This document shows, piece after piece, positions 1 through 8,391 of a stretch of DNA of 64,000 nt. The position numbers were made by a program, and so were the translations under genes. Source of the DNA: Bacteroidaceae bacterium (GTDB lineage Bacteria; Bacteroidota; Bacteroidia; Bacteroidales; Bacteroidaceae); NCBI GenBank assembly GCA_024398785.1, contig JAKSIO010000001.1, positions 434,001 to 498,000 of the forward strand, in the 5' to 3' direction. Position 1 is the stretch's first letter, and each line of letters starts with the position of its first letter. The notes under the pieces were generated by a model that saw only the letters and a program-made list of their open reading frames with translations, was not told where the DNA came from and made no database searches.

Positions 1-1172
1 ATTTTAATTTCTCGTTAAGAGACCACGAGTCCATCATTAAGGTTATCGGTGTTGGTGGCGGTGGTGGAAATGCCGTTCAGAATATGTATATTGAGGGTAT
101 CCGCGATGTATCGTTTGTCCTGACCAATACTGATGTGCAGGCAATGCGTAAATCTGAGATTCCCACAAAGATAGCTTTGGGCGAATCGATAACAAAAGGC
201 CTGGGTGCCGGTGATGATCCGGAAGTAGCCCGTGTTGCCGCTGAAGAGAGTGCTGAAGAAATTAAAGCCCTGTTTGATGAATCAACCCACATGGTGTTCA
301 TTACTGCAGGTATGGGTGGCGGTACCGGAACCGGTGCGGCACCTGTAATTGCGCGTTTGGCAAAAGAAGCCGGAATGCTGACCATAGGTGTTGTTACAAT
401 TCCTTTCAAGTTTGAATTGAACAAGAAGATCAAGCAGGCGCTCAAGGGTGTTATTGAGATGTCCAAGCATGTTGATGCCTTGCTGATAGTCAAGAACGAA
501 AAACTGCTGGAAATGTATCCTAATGTTACCGTAACGGAAGGATTCAAAATAGTGGATAAGAATCTGTACGATGCCACCAAGTCTGTTGCCGAGATTATTA
601 CTGTACAGGGTAAGGTGAACCTTGACTTCCGCGATGTGAGCAAGATATTGTCCAACGGAGGTGTGGCTCTTATGAGTTTTGGTACCGGATCGGGCGAAAA
701 CAGACTGGAGTTGGCAATCAATCAGGCGTTGACATCGCCTTTATTGCATAATAACGATATTTTCTCATCCAAGAAGGTTCTGTTCAACATATATCAGAGC
801 GAAGATCCACAGTATCAGCTTCAGGCTTATGAGATGGAAGAGGTGAGCCGTTTTACAGAACGTTTCACATATGATGATATTGAGGTTATCTGGGGACTTG
901 CAAACGATGAGAATCTTAAGGGAGATCAGGTTAAGATTACAATTCTTGCCACCGGATTCGGAATCAATGAAAAATTGTCCGAATCAAGCATGGATATTAT
1001 TGTGAACGATATGTATGACGGTAAGGTTGGCCGCAGACAGCTTTATTCATATATATTGAACGACGACGATATGGATAACGATGAGCTGTTGGGCCTTATG
1101 GAAAAATACGATACCTTCAGCAGAACCTCTATACAGTTGAGCGAAATCAAAAAGTTGTCAAAAACAGCGTAA
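1..1172 (+). CDS. ftsZ: Cell division protein FtsZ, 5'-truncated by the window edge
   Basis: Tubulin-like GTPase that polymerises into the division ring at midcell. The frame is open from base 3 with no start, so the gene begins before the window. Visible are the first nucleotide-binding loop (VIGVGGGGGNAV), the tubulin signature GGGTGTGAAP, and the downstream NxDFxDV and SGENR segments typical of FtsZ. The C-terminal part after the GTPase fold is short and acidic (DDDDMDNDELLGLMEK) and ends KKLSKTA. I see no long disordered linker or classic terminal binding peptide such as IPAFLR, but I cannot say whether that is unusual for this group. The next gene lies 52 bp downstream with its own TAnnTTTG box (1191-1198), so the two are probably transcribed separately. 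Confidence 0.95.
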   Translation, partial: FNFSLRDHESIIKVIGVGGGGGNAVQNMYIEGIRDVSFVLTNTDVQAMRKSEIPTKIALGESITKGLGAGDDPEVARVAAEESAEEIKALFDESTHMVFITAGMGGGTGTGAAPVIARLAKEAGMLTIGVVTIPFKFELNKKIKQALKGVIEMSKHVDALLIVKNEKLLEMYPNVTVTEGFKIVDKNLYDATKSVAEIITVQGKVNLDFRDVSKILSNGGVALMSFGTGSGENRLELAINQALTSPLLHNNDIFSSKKVLFNIYQSEDPQYQLQAYEMEEVSRFTERFTYDDIEVIWGLANDENLKGDQVKITILATGFGINEKLSESSMDIIVNDMYDGKVGRRQLYSYILNDDDMDNDELLGLMEKYDTFSRTSIQLSEIKKLSKTA

Positions 1173-1224
1173 TATTTTGTCATTTTTTTGTACTTTTGCA
1201 GTTTGAAAAATATCAGACTTGTTT

Positions 1225-1803
1225 ATGAGTACAGAAATCTCCGTAGGAGCAAAAATCCGTTCAGTCAGGGAGTCAAAGAATGTTGGCCTTGACGAATTGT
1301 CACAGAAATGCGGTCTGCCGGTTGAGCAGTTGTCCGCATTGGAGGGTGGTGCACCGCTTCCAGGTATAGGTCCGCTTATGAAAATAGCGCGTGCGCTAGG
1401 CGTAAGACTAGGAACTTTCCTTGACGATTCATCGCAGAACGGTCCGGTTGTATGCAAATCTGCAGAGCGTAAACCTGTTATCCGTTTTTCAAACAATAGT
1501 GAAAACAAAAACAGCGCCAAACTTCTTTACCAGTCCCTTTCTGCCGGTAAGGAATCAAAAAGCATGGACCCGTTCATTATTGATATCCTTCCTGATTCTG
1601 CAAAAGACTATGTTCCGTCTTCTCACGAAGGAGAGGAATTTATTTTTGTGCTCAACGGTAAGGTGGAGATTATTTATGGCAAATCAAGTTATATTCTTGA
1701 GAAGGGTGACAGCATCTATTATGATTCTGTTGTCAAACATCATGTTCATGGCGCGGACAACCAGCCTGCTCAGATACTTGCCGTTATCTTTTCACCATAT
1801 TGA
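1225..1803 (+). CDS. XRE-family HTH regulator with C-terminal cupin domain (first copy)
   Basis: A 192-residue protein with an N-terminal XRE helix-turn-helix (about residues 5-65, IRSVRESKNVGLDELSQKCG) and a C-terminal cupin_2 barrel (about 110-190: SHEGEEFIFVLNGKVEI, then HHVHGADNQPAQIL). This architecture is that of small-ligand-sensing repressors. ATG at 1225 is preferred over an in-frame TTG six bases upstream. A TAnnTTTG box (TACTTTTG, 1191-1198) precedes it, without a convincing TTTG partner. The gene stops 8 bp before an acyl-CoA ligase. The same pair occurs again immediately downstream, so this regulator probably senses a product or substrate of the ligases. The ligand is unknown. 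Confidence 0.85.
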   Translation: MSTEISVGAKIRSVRESKNVGLDELSQKCGLPVEQLSALEGGAPLPGIGPLMKIARALGVRLGTFLDDSSQNGPVVCKSAERKPVIRFSNNSENKNSAKLLYQSLSAGKESKSMDPFIIDILPDSAKDYVPSSHEGEEFIFVLNGKVEIIYGKSSYILEKGDSIYYDSVVKHHVHGADNQPAQILAVIFSPY

Positions 1804-1811
1804 TTCCTGTT

Positions 1812-3461
1812 ATGCAACTTTTTGACAGAACATTAGGAGATTGGCTGGAATATTGGGCAAAGGAAACACCTGATAAAGATTATATTGTCTATTCTGACCG
1901 TGGAGTTCACTTTACATGGAGTGAATTCAATACACGCGTGGACAATATGGCCAAGGGACTTGCATCAATAGGGGTTGGGCATGGAACTCATGTGGGGCTT
2001 TGGGCTCAGAATGTTCCTGACTGGCTTACTTTTCTGTATGCATGTGCCAAGCTTGGTGCTGTTTGCATAACAGTAAATACCAATTACAAACAGAGCGAAC
2101 TTGAGTTTCTTGTCAAGGACTCGGATATGCATACGCTCTGTATGACAGACGGAACATGGGATACCGATTATGTAGGTATGGTCTATACCATGGTTCCCGA
2201 ACTGCGTGATGCTTCACGCGGAGCTTTGAACTGTGACCGTTTTCCAAAACTGAAAAATGTTGTTTACATAGGGCAGGAAAAATATCGCGGAATGTACAAT
2301 TCCAACGAGATTATGCTGCTTGGTGAAAACGAAGACGATGATTTATTTAAGAAAATGCGTTCCAAGGTTACACCTCACGATGTTGTCAATATGCAGTACA
2401 CATCGGGTACTACGGGCTTTCCAAAGGGTGTCATGCTGACGCATTACAATATTGCCAACGACGGTTTCCTGACAGGAGAACACATGCATTTTACGCAGAA
2501 TGACAAGTTGTGCGTATGTGTGCCTCTGTTCCACTGTTTTGGTGTGGTTCTGGCTACAATGAACTGTCTTACACATGGCTGTACACAGGTTATGGTGGAA
2601 AAATTTGATCCGCTTGTTACGTTGCAGTCTGTTCATAAGGAACGTTGTACCGCCCTTTATGGTGTGCCTACAATGTTTATTGCTGAACTTAACCATCCGT
2701 TATTCAATACATTTGATCTGACATGCCTGCGTACAGGTATCATGGCCGGTTCACTGTGTCCGGTTGATCTGATGCGTCAGGTTGAGGAAAAAATGTTCAT
2801 TAAGGTGACATCGGTCTATGGATTGACTGAGAGCTCTCCTGGTATGACCCATTCGCGTATTGATGATCCTGCCGAGGTCCGTTATACCACCGTTGGTCAT
2901 GACTATGAATTTGTAGATGTCAAGGTACTTGATCCTGAAACCAATCAGGAGGTGCCGGACGGAACACAGGGAGAGATGTGCTGCAAGGGTTTCAATGTTA
3001 TGAAAGGTTACTATAACCGCCCCGAAGCTACCGCTCAGGTAATCGATGCCAACGGGTATCTGCATTCCGGAGATCTTGGTGTGAAGGATCCTGATGGCAA
3101 TTACCGTATCACAGGCCGTATAAAGGATATGATTATCCGTGGCGGTGAGAATGTTTATCCGCGTGAAATTGAAGAATTTATATACCGTATACCGGGTGTG
3201 CGTGATGTACAGGTTGTTGGTGTTCCTTCAAAGAAGTACGGCGAGGCTGTAGGTGCGTTTATCATAACCAACCCAGGTGTGACTCTCACATCACAACAAA
3301 TTACTGAAGCATGTACAGGTAAGATTGCCCGTTACAAGATACCAAAATATATCTTCTTTGTTGACGAGTTCCCAATGACCGGCAGCGGAAAAATTCAGAA
3401 ATTCAAACTGCGTGACTTGAGCGTGAAACTCTGCGCTGAACAGGGTATCGAAATTATTTGA
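1812..3461 (+). CDS. AMP-forming acyl-CoA synthetase (FadD/ACSF2-like)
   Basis: ANL-superfamily ligase of 549 residues that activates a carboxylic acid with ATP to an acyl-adenylate and then to the CoA thioester. Motifs in order: the ATP loop YTSGTTGFPKGVMLTH, the acyl-site motif VYGLTESSPG, the hinge region GRIKDMIIRGGENVYPREIE, and the C-terminal catalytic lysine in TGSGKIQKFKLR. Length and motifs fit the medium/long-chain fatty acid ligase branch, but the actual acid cannot be read from sequence. ATG at 1812 follows the upstream regulator's stop by 8 bp, so the two are co-transcribed. A second ligase of a different branch lies downstream after another XRE-cupin gene. Confidence 0.9.
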   Translation: MQLFDRTLGDWLEYWAKETPDKDYIVYSDRGVHFTWSEFNTRVDNMAKGLASIGVGHGTHVGLWAQNVPDWLTFLYACAKLGAVCITVNTNYKQSELEFLVKDSDMHTLCMTDGTWDTDYVGMVYTMVPELRDASRGALNCDRFPKLKNVVYIGQEKYRGMYNSNEIMLLGENEDDDLFKKMRSKVTPHDVVNMQYTSGTTGFPKGVMLTHYNIANDGFLTGEHMHFTQNDKLCVCVPLFHCFGVVLATMNCLTHGCTQVMVEKFDPLVTLQSVHKERCTALYGVPTMFIAELNHPLFNTFDLTCLRTGIMAGSLCPVDLMRQVEEKMFIKVTSVYGLTESSPGMTHSRIDDPAEVRYTTVGHDYEFVDVKVLDPETNQEVPDGTQGEMCCKGFNVMKGYYNRPEATAQVIDANGYLHSGDLGVKDPDGNYRITGRIKDMIIRGGENVYPREIEEFIYRIPGVRDVQVVGVPSKKYGEAVGAFIITNPGVTLTSQQITEACTGKIARYKIPKYIFFVDEFPMTGSGKIQKFKLRDLSVKLCAEQGIEII

Positions 3462-3501
3462 GAGAGTATTTTACATATATAGCAATTAGAATAGGAATTG
3501 T

Positions 3502-4059
3502 ATGAACACTAATCACGAAATCAGAACAGTGGCAAAGCGCCTGCGCGCCTTGCGTGAAGACTGGGAGTATTCCTTGGAGTATGTTGCAGAAAAGTGCGGC
3601 GTTTCTACAGAAGAACTGCAGAATTATGAATCCGGAGATTTTGATATTCCAATGAATTTTCTTTGTAATGCAGCTCATGTGTTAGGTGTTCAGACTTCCG
3701 AACTGCTTGCCGGTGAAACTCCCAATATGTCAACCTATTGGCTTGTGCGTAAGGGACAGGGTGAAAGTGTTGTACGTCATTCTGCCTACAAATACCGCGG
3801 ACTTGCTCTTGGTTTCAAAGATGCAAAGGCAAGTCCTTTCATTGTAACCGTGGATCCTGAGATGGAGAAGGAAATGCATCTGAATTCACACGAAGGTCAG
3901 GAGTTCAATCTGGTTTTGAAAGGTACATTATTACTGAATATAAATGGCAAGGAACTTATTCTGAACGAGGGTGACAGCGTGTATTTCAATGCAACGCTGC
4001 CTCATGGAATGAAAGCCCTGAACGACCAGCCTGCAAGATTCTTTGCCATAATAATATAA
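3502..4059 (+). CDS. XRE-family HTH regulator with C-terminal cupin domain (second copy)
   Basis: A 185-residue homologue of the regulator at 1225-1803, with N-terminal HTH (about residues 8-63, LRALREDWEYSLEYVAEKCG) and a C-terminal cupin (about 105-185, SHEGQEFNLVLKGTLLLN, LPHGMKALNDQPARFF). The shared end motif NDQPA/DNQPA and similar spacing show the two are paralogues. It starts 40 bp after the first ligase and ends 11 bp before the second, so the four genes form one regulator-ligase-regulator-ligase run. Autoregulation by an acyl-CoA or free acid is plausible but inferred. Confidence 0.85.
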   Translation: MNTNHEIRTVAKRLRALREDWEYSLEYVAEKCGVSTEELQNYESGDFDIPMNFLCNAAHVLGVQTSELLAGETPNMSTYWLVRKGQGESVVRHSAYKYRGLALGFKDAKASPFIVTVDPEMEKEMHLNSHEGQEFNLVLKGTLLLNINGKELILNEGDSVYFNATLPHGMKALNDQPARFFAIII

Positions 4060-4070
4060 TTGGAAAAACA

Positions 4071-5729
4071 ATGATAGAACGTTTTCTGAAACGTGTTGAG
4101 TTTGATTCTCTTGAGGATTTCCAGAAGAACTTTGAAATAATAGTTCCGGAGAATTTTAACTTTGCGTACGATGTTGTTGACCAGTGGGCCAAGCAACAGC
4201 CTGACAAGCTGGCTCTTTTGTGGACTAATGACCAGGGGCAGGTACATCGTTACTCATTTGCCGAGATTAAAGATAAATCTGATCGTGCGGCATCTTTCTT
4301 TATGTCATTAGGAATAAAGAAAGGCGATTGTGTCCTGTTTATGCTCAAACGCAGGGCTGAATTCTGGTTTACAATCCTGGCTCTTCATAAAATTGGTGCT
4401 ACGGCTATTCCTGCAACCCATCTTCTTACCGAAAAGGACTTGATATACCGCCTTAACAGTGCAAAAGTAAAGATGGTTGTTGCTGCCAGCGAAGATATTA
4501 TTATTGATCATGTGAACAAATCACTGCCTCAGTCTCCTACGGTTGAACATGTTGTGGCAACAGGTTCGTACTGCAAGGACGGATGGCTGAGTATGGATCA
4601 GGGTATGGCCCAGGCCGCTCCTTTTGTCCGTCCTGAAAAAGTGAATGAGAATCACGATATTGCTTTGCTTTACTTTACCAGCGGTTCAAGCGGAAATCCA
4701 AAGATGGTAGCCCATAACTTCCTTTATCCGTTAGGCCACATAGTAACCGCAAAATACTGGCACAACCTGAATGAAAACAGTCTGCATCTTACAGTGGCCG
4801 ATACCGGTTGGGGAAAGGCAGTGTGGGGCAAACTCTACGGTCAGTGGATAGTAGGTTCCGCTGTGTTTGTATATGATCACGAAAAGTTTACTCCGGCCGA
4901 TGTTCTTGCCAAAATGGCTGAATATAAGGTGACATCGTTCTGCGCACCTCCAACCATTTACCGTTTCCTTATTCGTGAGGACCTTTCAAAATATGACCTC
5001 AGTGCACTTAGATATTGTACCACAGCAGGTGAACAGCTGAACCCCAGCGTTTTCGATACATGGAAGGCTGCAACAGGTCTTGAAATCCACGAAGGATTCG
5101 GCCAGACTGAGACTGCTCTTACTATTGCAACATTCCCATGGATGAAAACAAAACCGGGTCTGCTTGGCGTTCCTAATCCAGCTTACGATATGGATTTGCT
5201 TACTCCGGACGGCCGTATTGCCGAGGAGGGCGAAACAGGAGAAATTATTCTTCATACCGACAAACGTCTGCCGCTTGGCCTGTTTGAAGAATATTATCAT
5301 AATCCTGAACTTACAAAGACTGTGCATAATAACGGAATATATCATACAGGCGACGTTGCATGGCGCGATCAGGACGGTTATTTCCAGTTTGTAGGACGTA
5401 CTGACGATATTATCAAGAGTTCCGGTTACCGTATAGGCCCGTTCGAGGTTGAAAACGCACTTATGACCCATCCGGCAGTTGTTGAATGTGCTGTAACAGG
5501 TGTTCCTGACGATGTCCGCGGTCAGATTGTTAAGGCTACAATAGTTCTGGCTCCTGAATACAAGAAGATTGAGGACAAGACAGAACTTATTAAGGATATT
5601 CAGAATCATGTAAAGCATGTGTCAGCTCCATACAAATATCCGCGTGTTGTGGAATTTGTTGATGAACTTCCAAAGACAATCAGCGGCAAGATACGCCGCG
5701 TTGAGATACGTCAGAACGACAGTAAATAA
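4071..5729 (+). CDS. AMP-forming acyl-CoA synthetase (acetyl/medium-chain, MACS-like)
   Basis: ANL-family ligase of 552 residues. Motifs: the ATP loop YFTSGSSGNPKMVAHN, EGFGQTETALT, the hinge GRTDDIIKSSGYRIGPFEVE, and the catalytic lysine in TISGKIRRVEIR. The SGSSG variant of the loop and the IGPFEVE sequence place it nearer the medium-chain acyl-CoA synthetase/acetyl-CoA synthetase branch than the ligase at 1812-3461, so the two are not recent duplicates. The start ATG sits 11 bp after the second XRE-cupin gene. A strong bidirectional terminator follows 19 bp after the stop. Substrate unknown. Confidence 0.9.
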   Translation: MIERFLKRVEFDSLEDFQKNFEIIVPENFNFAYDVVDQWAKQQPDKLALLWTNDQGQVHRYSFAEIKDKSDRAASFFMSLGIKKGDCVLFMLKRRAEFWFTILALHKIGATAIPATHLLTEKDLIYRLNSAKVKMVVAASEDIIIDHVNKSLPQSPTVEHVVATGSYCKDGWLSMDQGMAQAAPFVRPEKVNENHDIALLYFTSGSSGNPKMVAHNFLYPLGHIVTAKYWHNLNENSLHLTVADTGWGKAVWGKLYGQWIVGSAVFVYDHEKFTPADVLAKMAEYKVTSFCAPPTIYRFLIREDLSKYDLSALRYCTTAGEQLNPSVFDTWKAATGLEIHEGFGQTETALTIATFPWMKTKPGLLGVPNPAYDMDLLTPDGRIAEEGETGEIILHTDKRLPLGLFEEYYHNPELTKTVHNNGIYHTGDVAWRDQDGYFQFVGRTDDIIKSSGYRIGPFEVENALMTHPAVVECAVTGVPDDVRGQIVKATIVLAPEYKKIEDKTELIKDIQNHVKHVSAPYKYPRVVEFVDELPKTISGKIRRVEIRQNDSK

Positions 5730-5748
5730 GATAAACGCAAATAAAAAA

Positions 5749-5770
5749 AGCCGCATCAACCGATGCGGCT
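5749..5770. terminator. Bidirectional intrinsic terminator between acyl-CoA ligase and gyrB
   Basis: Perfect 9-bp stem AGCCGCATC / GATGCGGCT around an AACC loop, flanked by A7 on the left and T6 on the right. It can therefore end transcription from both sides. It separates two convergent genes. Confidence 0.9.
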
Positions 5771-5792
5771 TTTTTATTGCCTGTTATTAGTT

Positions 5793-7754
5793 TTATGCGT
5801 CTATGTTCTTTGCGTAGGTTGCATTGCGCTCAATGAATTCGCGGCGTGGGCCTACGTCTTCTCCCATAAGCAGAGAGAATGTCATATCGGCACTTGCAGC
5901 ATCTTCAATGGAAACCTGCTTCAAGAGGCGGTTTTCCGGATTCATTGTTGTTTCCCACAACTGTTCGGGGTTCATCTCACCCAAACCTTTGTAGCGCTGT
6001 ATTGTTATGTTCTGCTCCTGACCGCCACCGTAGGTGTCTATGAAACGCTGTAACTGGACATCGTCATAGCAGTATTCCTTGTTCTTGCCCTTTACGCAGA
6101 GATAGAGCGGTGGTGTAGCCAGATACAGGTGTCCGCGCTCGATAAGCTCAGGCATATAACGGAAGAAAAGTGTAAGTATAAGAGTGTCAATGTGAGAACC
6201 ATCCACATCGGCATCGGTCATTATTATTACCTTGTAATAGCGTAATTTATCATAGTTGGCCTGTTTGGAGTCATCAGGGTTGAGACCGAAACGGATGCCG
6301 AGTGCCTGAATAATGTTGTTCACTTCTTCGTGGTCAAAAGCCTTGTGCCACATTACGCGTTCAACATTGAATATTTTACCACGGATAGGAAGAATTGCCT
6401 GTGTTTTGCTGTCGCGGCCCTGCTTTGCACTACCGCCTGCAGAATCACCCTCCACAATGAACATTTCGCACTGCTGCGGATCCTTGCTTGAACAGTCCCA
6501 TAATTTGCCGGGAAGGCCTGCACCGTTCATAGGATTCTTGCGCAGAACGCTTTCGCGTGCCTTGCGTGCGGCAACACGTGCCTGGGCTGCAAGAACAACC
6601 TTGTCTACAATCATCTTGGCCTCCTTTGGATGCTCTTCAAGATAGTTTGTAAGAGCTTCTCCAACAACAGTCTGTACGGCACCTGCAACCTCACTGTTTC
6701 CAAGTTTGGTCTTGGTCTGACCTTCAAACTGAGGCTCGGAAACCTTTATTGAGATTACTGCTGTAAGACCCTCGCGGAAATCTTCACCTTCAATCTCAAC
6801 TTTAGCTTTCTCAAGAAACTTGTTTTCATCGGCATATTTCTTGAGGGTACGTGTAAGGGCTGTTCTGAAACCAACTACGTGTGTTCCGCCTTCTATAGTG
6901 TTGATATTGTTTACAAAAGATTTGATTGATTCTGTGTAACCGGTATTGTAAAGAATGGCAACCTCTACAGGGTATCCGGATTTCTCCGTATTCAGATATA
7001 TTGGCTCTGTAATCAGGTGAACACGGTTCTGGTCCATATATTCCACAAACTCCTTAAGACCGTAACTGGAGAAGAATTTGTCCTGCTTTGGCTGGTTGTT
7101 TTCATCTATTTCCCTATAGTCTGTAAGAGATATGTTCAGACCTGCATTAAGGAATGCAAGTTCGTGCAGACGGGTTGCAAGAATATCGTATTTGAATGTT
7201 GTGGTTGTGAAAATGGAACCGTCAGGCCAGAATGTCTGTTTTGTTCCGTTCAAAGTGGTAGTTCCAATTACCTCTACCGGAGTAACAGGTTTGCCGCATG
7301 CATATTCCTGACGGTATATGTTGCCGTTTCTGTAAACTTCAGTAATCATTTTTGTTGACAATGCGTTTACGCAGGATACACCTACACCGTGAAGACCGCC
7401 TGACACCTTATAAGAGTCTTTGTCAAACTTACCGCCTGCGTGAAGAACTGTCATAACAACCTCCAGGGCAGAACGGTGCTCTTTTTCATGCATATCAACC
7501 GGAATACCACGGCCGTTGTCCTGAACGGAGATTGAACCGTCCTGATTGATGGAAACTTCAATGTGCGTACAGAATCCCGCCATTGACTCGTCAATAGAGT
7601 TGTCTACAACCTCATATACCAGATGGTGAAGTCCCTTTTCACTGATGTCACCAATATACATGGCCGGACGTTTGCGAACTGCCTCCAAGCCTTCCAGTAC
7701 ATGTATGCTGTCGGCACTGTAATTGTTAATTTCTTTGAGCTTTTCGTTATCCAT
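5793..7754 (-). CDS. gyrB: DNA gyrase subunit B
   Basis: ATPase subunit of DNA gyrase, 653 residues, the normal length of the short GyrB form. It shows the GHKL ATPase motifs (VVDNSIDE; DNGRGIPVD; GGLHGVG), the transducer, and the TOPRIM domain (EGDSAGG, DADVDGSHI), ending with the QRYKGLGEMNP segment. GyrB rather than ParE is supported by the RDSKTQAILPIRGKIFNVE stretch and overall motif fit, though the two families are close. It has its own promoter (7777-7808) and stands alone. The start is ATG at 7754. Confidence 0.95.
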   Translation of the reverse strand: MDNEKLKEINNYSADSIHVLEGLEAVRKRPAMYIGDISEKGLHHLVYEVVDNSIDESMAGFCTHIEVSINQDGSISVQDNGRGIPVDMHEKEHRSALEVVMTVLHAGGKFDKDSYKVSGGLHGVGVSCVNALSTKMITEVYRNGNIYRQEYACGKPVTPVEVIGTTTLNGTKQTFWPDGSIFTTTTFKYDILATRLHELAFLNAGLNISLTDYREIDENNQPKQDKFFSSYGLKEFVEYMDQNRVHLITEPIYLNTEKSGYPVEVAILYNTGYTESIKSFVNNINTIEGGTHVVGFRTALTRTLKKYADENKFLEKAKVEIEGEDFREGLTAVISIKVSEPQFEGQTKTKLGNSEVAGAVQTVVGEALTNYLEEHPKEAKMIVDKVVLAAQARVAARKARESVLRKNPMNGAGLPGKLWDCSSKDPQQCEMFIVEGDSAGGSAKQGRDSKTQAILPIRGKIFNVERVMWHKAFDHEEVNNIIQALGIRFGLNPDDSKQANYDKLRYYKVIIMTDADVDGSHIDTLILTLFFRYMPELIERGHLYLATPPLYLCVKGKNKEYCYDDVQLQRFIDTYGGGQEQNITIQRYKGLGEMNPEQLWETTMNPENRLLKQVSIEDAASADMTFSLLMGEDVGPRREFIERNATYAKNIDA

Positions 7755-7776
7755 AATATATTCTTTCTCTTACTTA

Positions 7777-7808
7777 CAAAGGTAACAAATTGACAGTTAA
7801 ACTGCAAT
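7777..7808 (-). promoter_or_regulatory. Bacteroidetes-type promoter of gyrB
   Basis: On the minus strand ATTG (7808-7805), 20-bp spacer, TACCTTTG (7784-7777). This matches the Bacteroidetes -33/-7 form with one change in the -33 box. The predicted start of transcription is about 20 bp before the gyrB ATG. Confidence 0.7.
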
Positions 7809-7847
7809 TGTTTTGTGTAGTTTTTTTAGGTAAAAGGACATAAAAAA

Positions 7848-7870
7848 ATTGCCCGCTTTCGGCGGACAAT
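7848..7870 (-). terminator. Intrinsic terminator downstream of rpsT
   Basis: Hairpin with a GC-rich stem (ATTG, one mismatch, CCGC/GCGG, CAAT), followed on the minus strand by a T7 run (plus-strand A7 at 7842-7848). It lies about 50 bp after the rpsT stop and before the gyrB promoter. Confidence 0.75.
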
Positions 7871-7920
7871 TTTTTATCAAATTAAATATTCAACTATGAA
7901 AACAAAACTTCTGCTTATGA

Positions 7921-8175
7921 TCAGGCAAGCTTTGCAATATAAGCGCAAAGGCTTGATTTAATATTTGCTGCCTTATTCTGATGGATCATGTTCTTCTTAG
8001 CCATTTTGTCCAGCAATTTCTGAACAGCAGGATAAGCTGCCAAAGCTTCTTCTTTGTTTGTCATTGAACGTAATTTACGTACAGCATTACGCATTGTCTT
8101 TGCATAATAGCGATTGTGAAGTCTTCTAGCTTCGCTCTGTCTGATTTCTTTCTCAGTAGCTTTGTGATTTGCCAT
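7921..8175 (-). CDS. rpsT: 30S ribosomal protein S20
   Basis: 84-residue basic, helical protein that binds 16S rRNA early in small-subunit assembly. It shows the family start [15 protein letters not shown] and the R-N-x(5-6)-Y-x-K pattern, and ends with the [10 protein letters not shown] helix. Length is typical. The gene lies 25 bp downstream of tRNA-Glu on the same strand with no terminator between, so both probably share the promoter at 8320-8350. It is followed by an intrinsic terminator. Confidence 0.95.
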   Translation of the reverse strand: MANHKATEKEIRQSEARRLHNRYYAKTMRNAVRKLRSMTNKEEALAAYPAVQKLLDKMAKKNMIHQNKAANIKSSLCAYIAKLA

Positions 8176-8200
8176 CTTTATTATTGAATTTTGTTACTTG

Positions 8201-8272
8201 TAGTGGGTATGAGAGTCGAACTCATCTTGCAAGAATGAAAATCTTGAGTACTAACCGATATACGAACCCACC
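8201..8272 (-). tRNA. tRNA-Glu (anticodon UUC)
   Basis: The minus strand folds as a complete cloverleaf: acceptor GGTGGGT / ACCCACT (one G-U at the first pair), anticodon stem CAAGA/TCTTG with loop TTTTCAT (anticodon TTC), and T arm ATGAG-TTCGACT-CTCAT with the invariant TTCGA. The discriminator is A. CCA is not encoded. It lies directly upstream of rpsT and downstream of a good promoter. Confidence 0.95.
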
Positions 8273-8319
8273 ATCCTTCTTTTTGCTCTGTTACGAGCCT
8301 TTGCTTTTGAAAGCGAGTG

Positions 8320-8350
8320 CAAAATTAGTAACTTTTTATGTAACTGCAAA
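8320..8350 (-). promoter_or_regulatory. Promoter for tRNA-Glu and probably rpsT
   Basis: Minus strand TTTG (8350-8347), 19-bp spacer, TAATTTTG (8327-8320): a full match to the Bacteroidetes promoter form. It is about 48 bp before the tRNA 5' end. Confidence 0.8.
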
Positions 8351-8391
8351 AAGAAAATCCATATTTTTTCAATACTGGCCAATATTTCTTG

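Noticed and set aside
5793..7754. Topoisomerase IV subunit ParE instead of GyrB
   Set aside because: Motifs and length fit GyrB better and no parC lies beside it; the call remains by similarity only.
8201..8272. tRNA-Glu as an island integration site
   Set aside because: The neighbours are core genes (rpsT, recO), and no integrase or repeated tRNA end was found near it.
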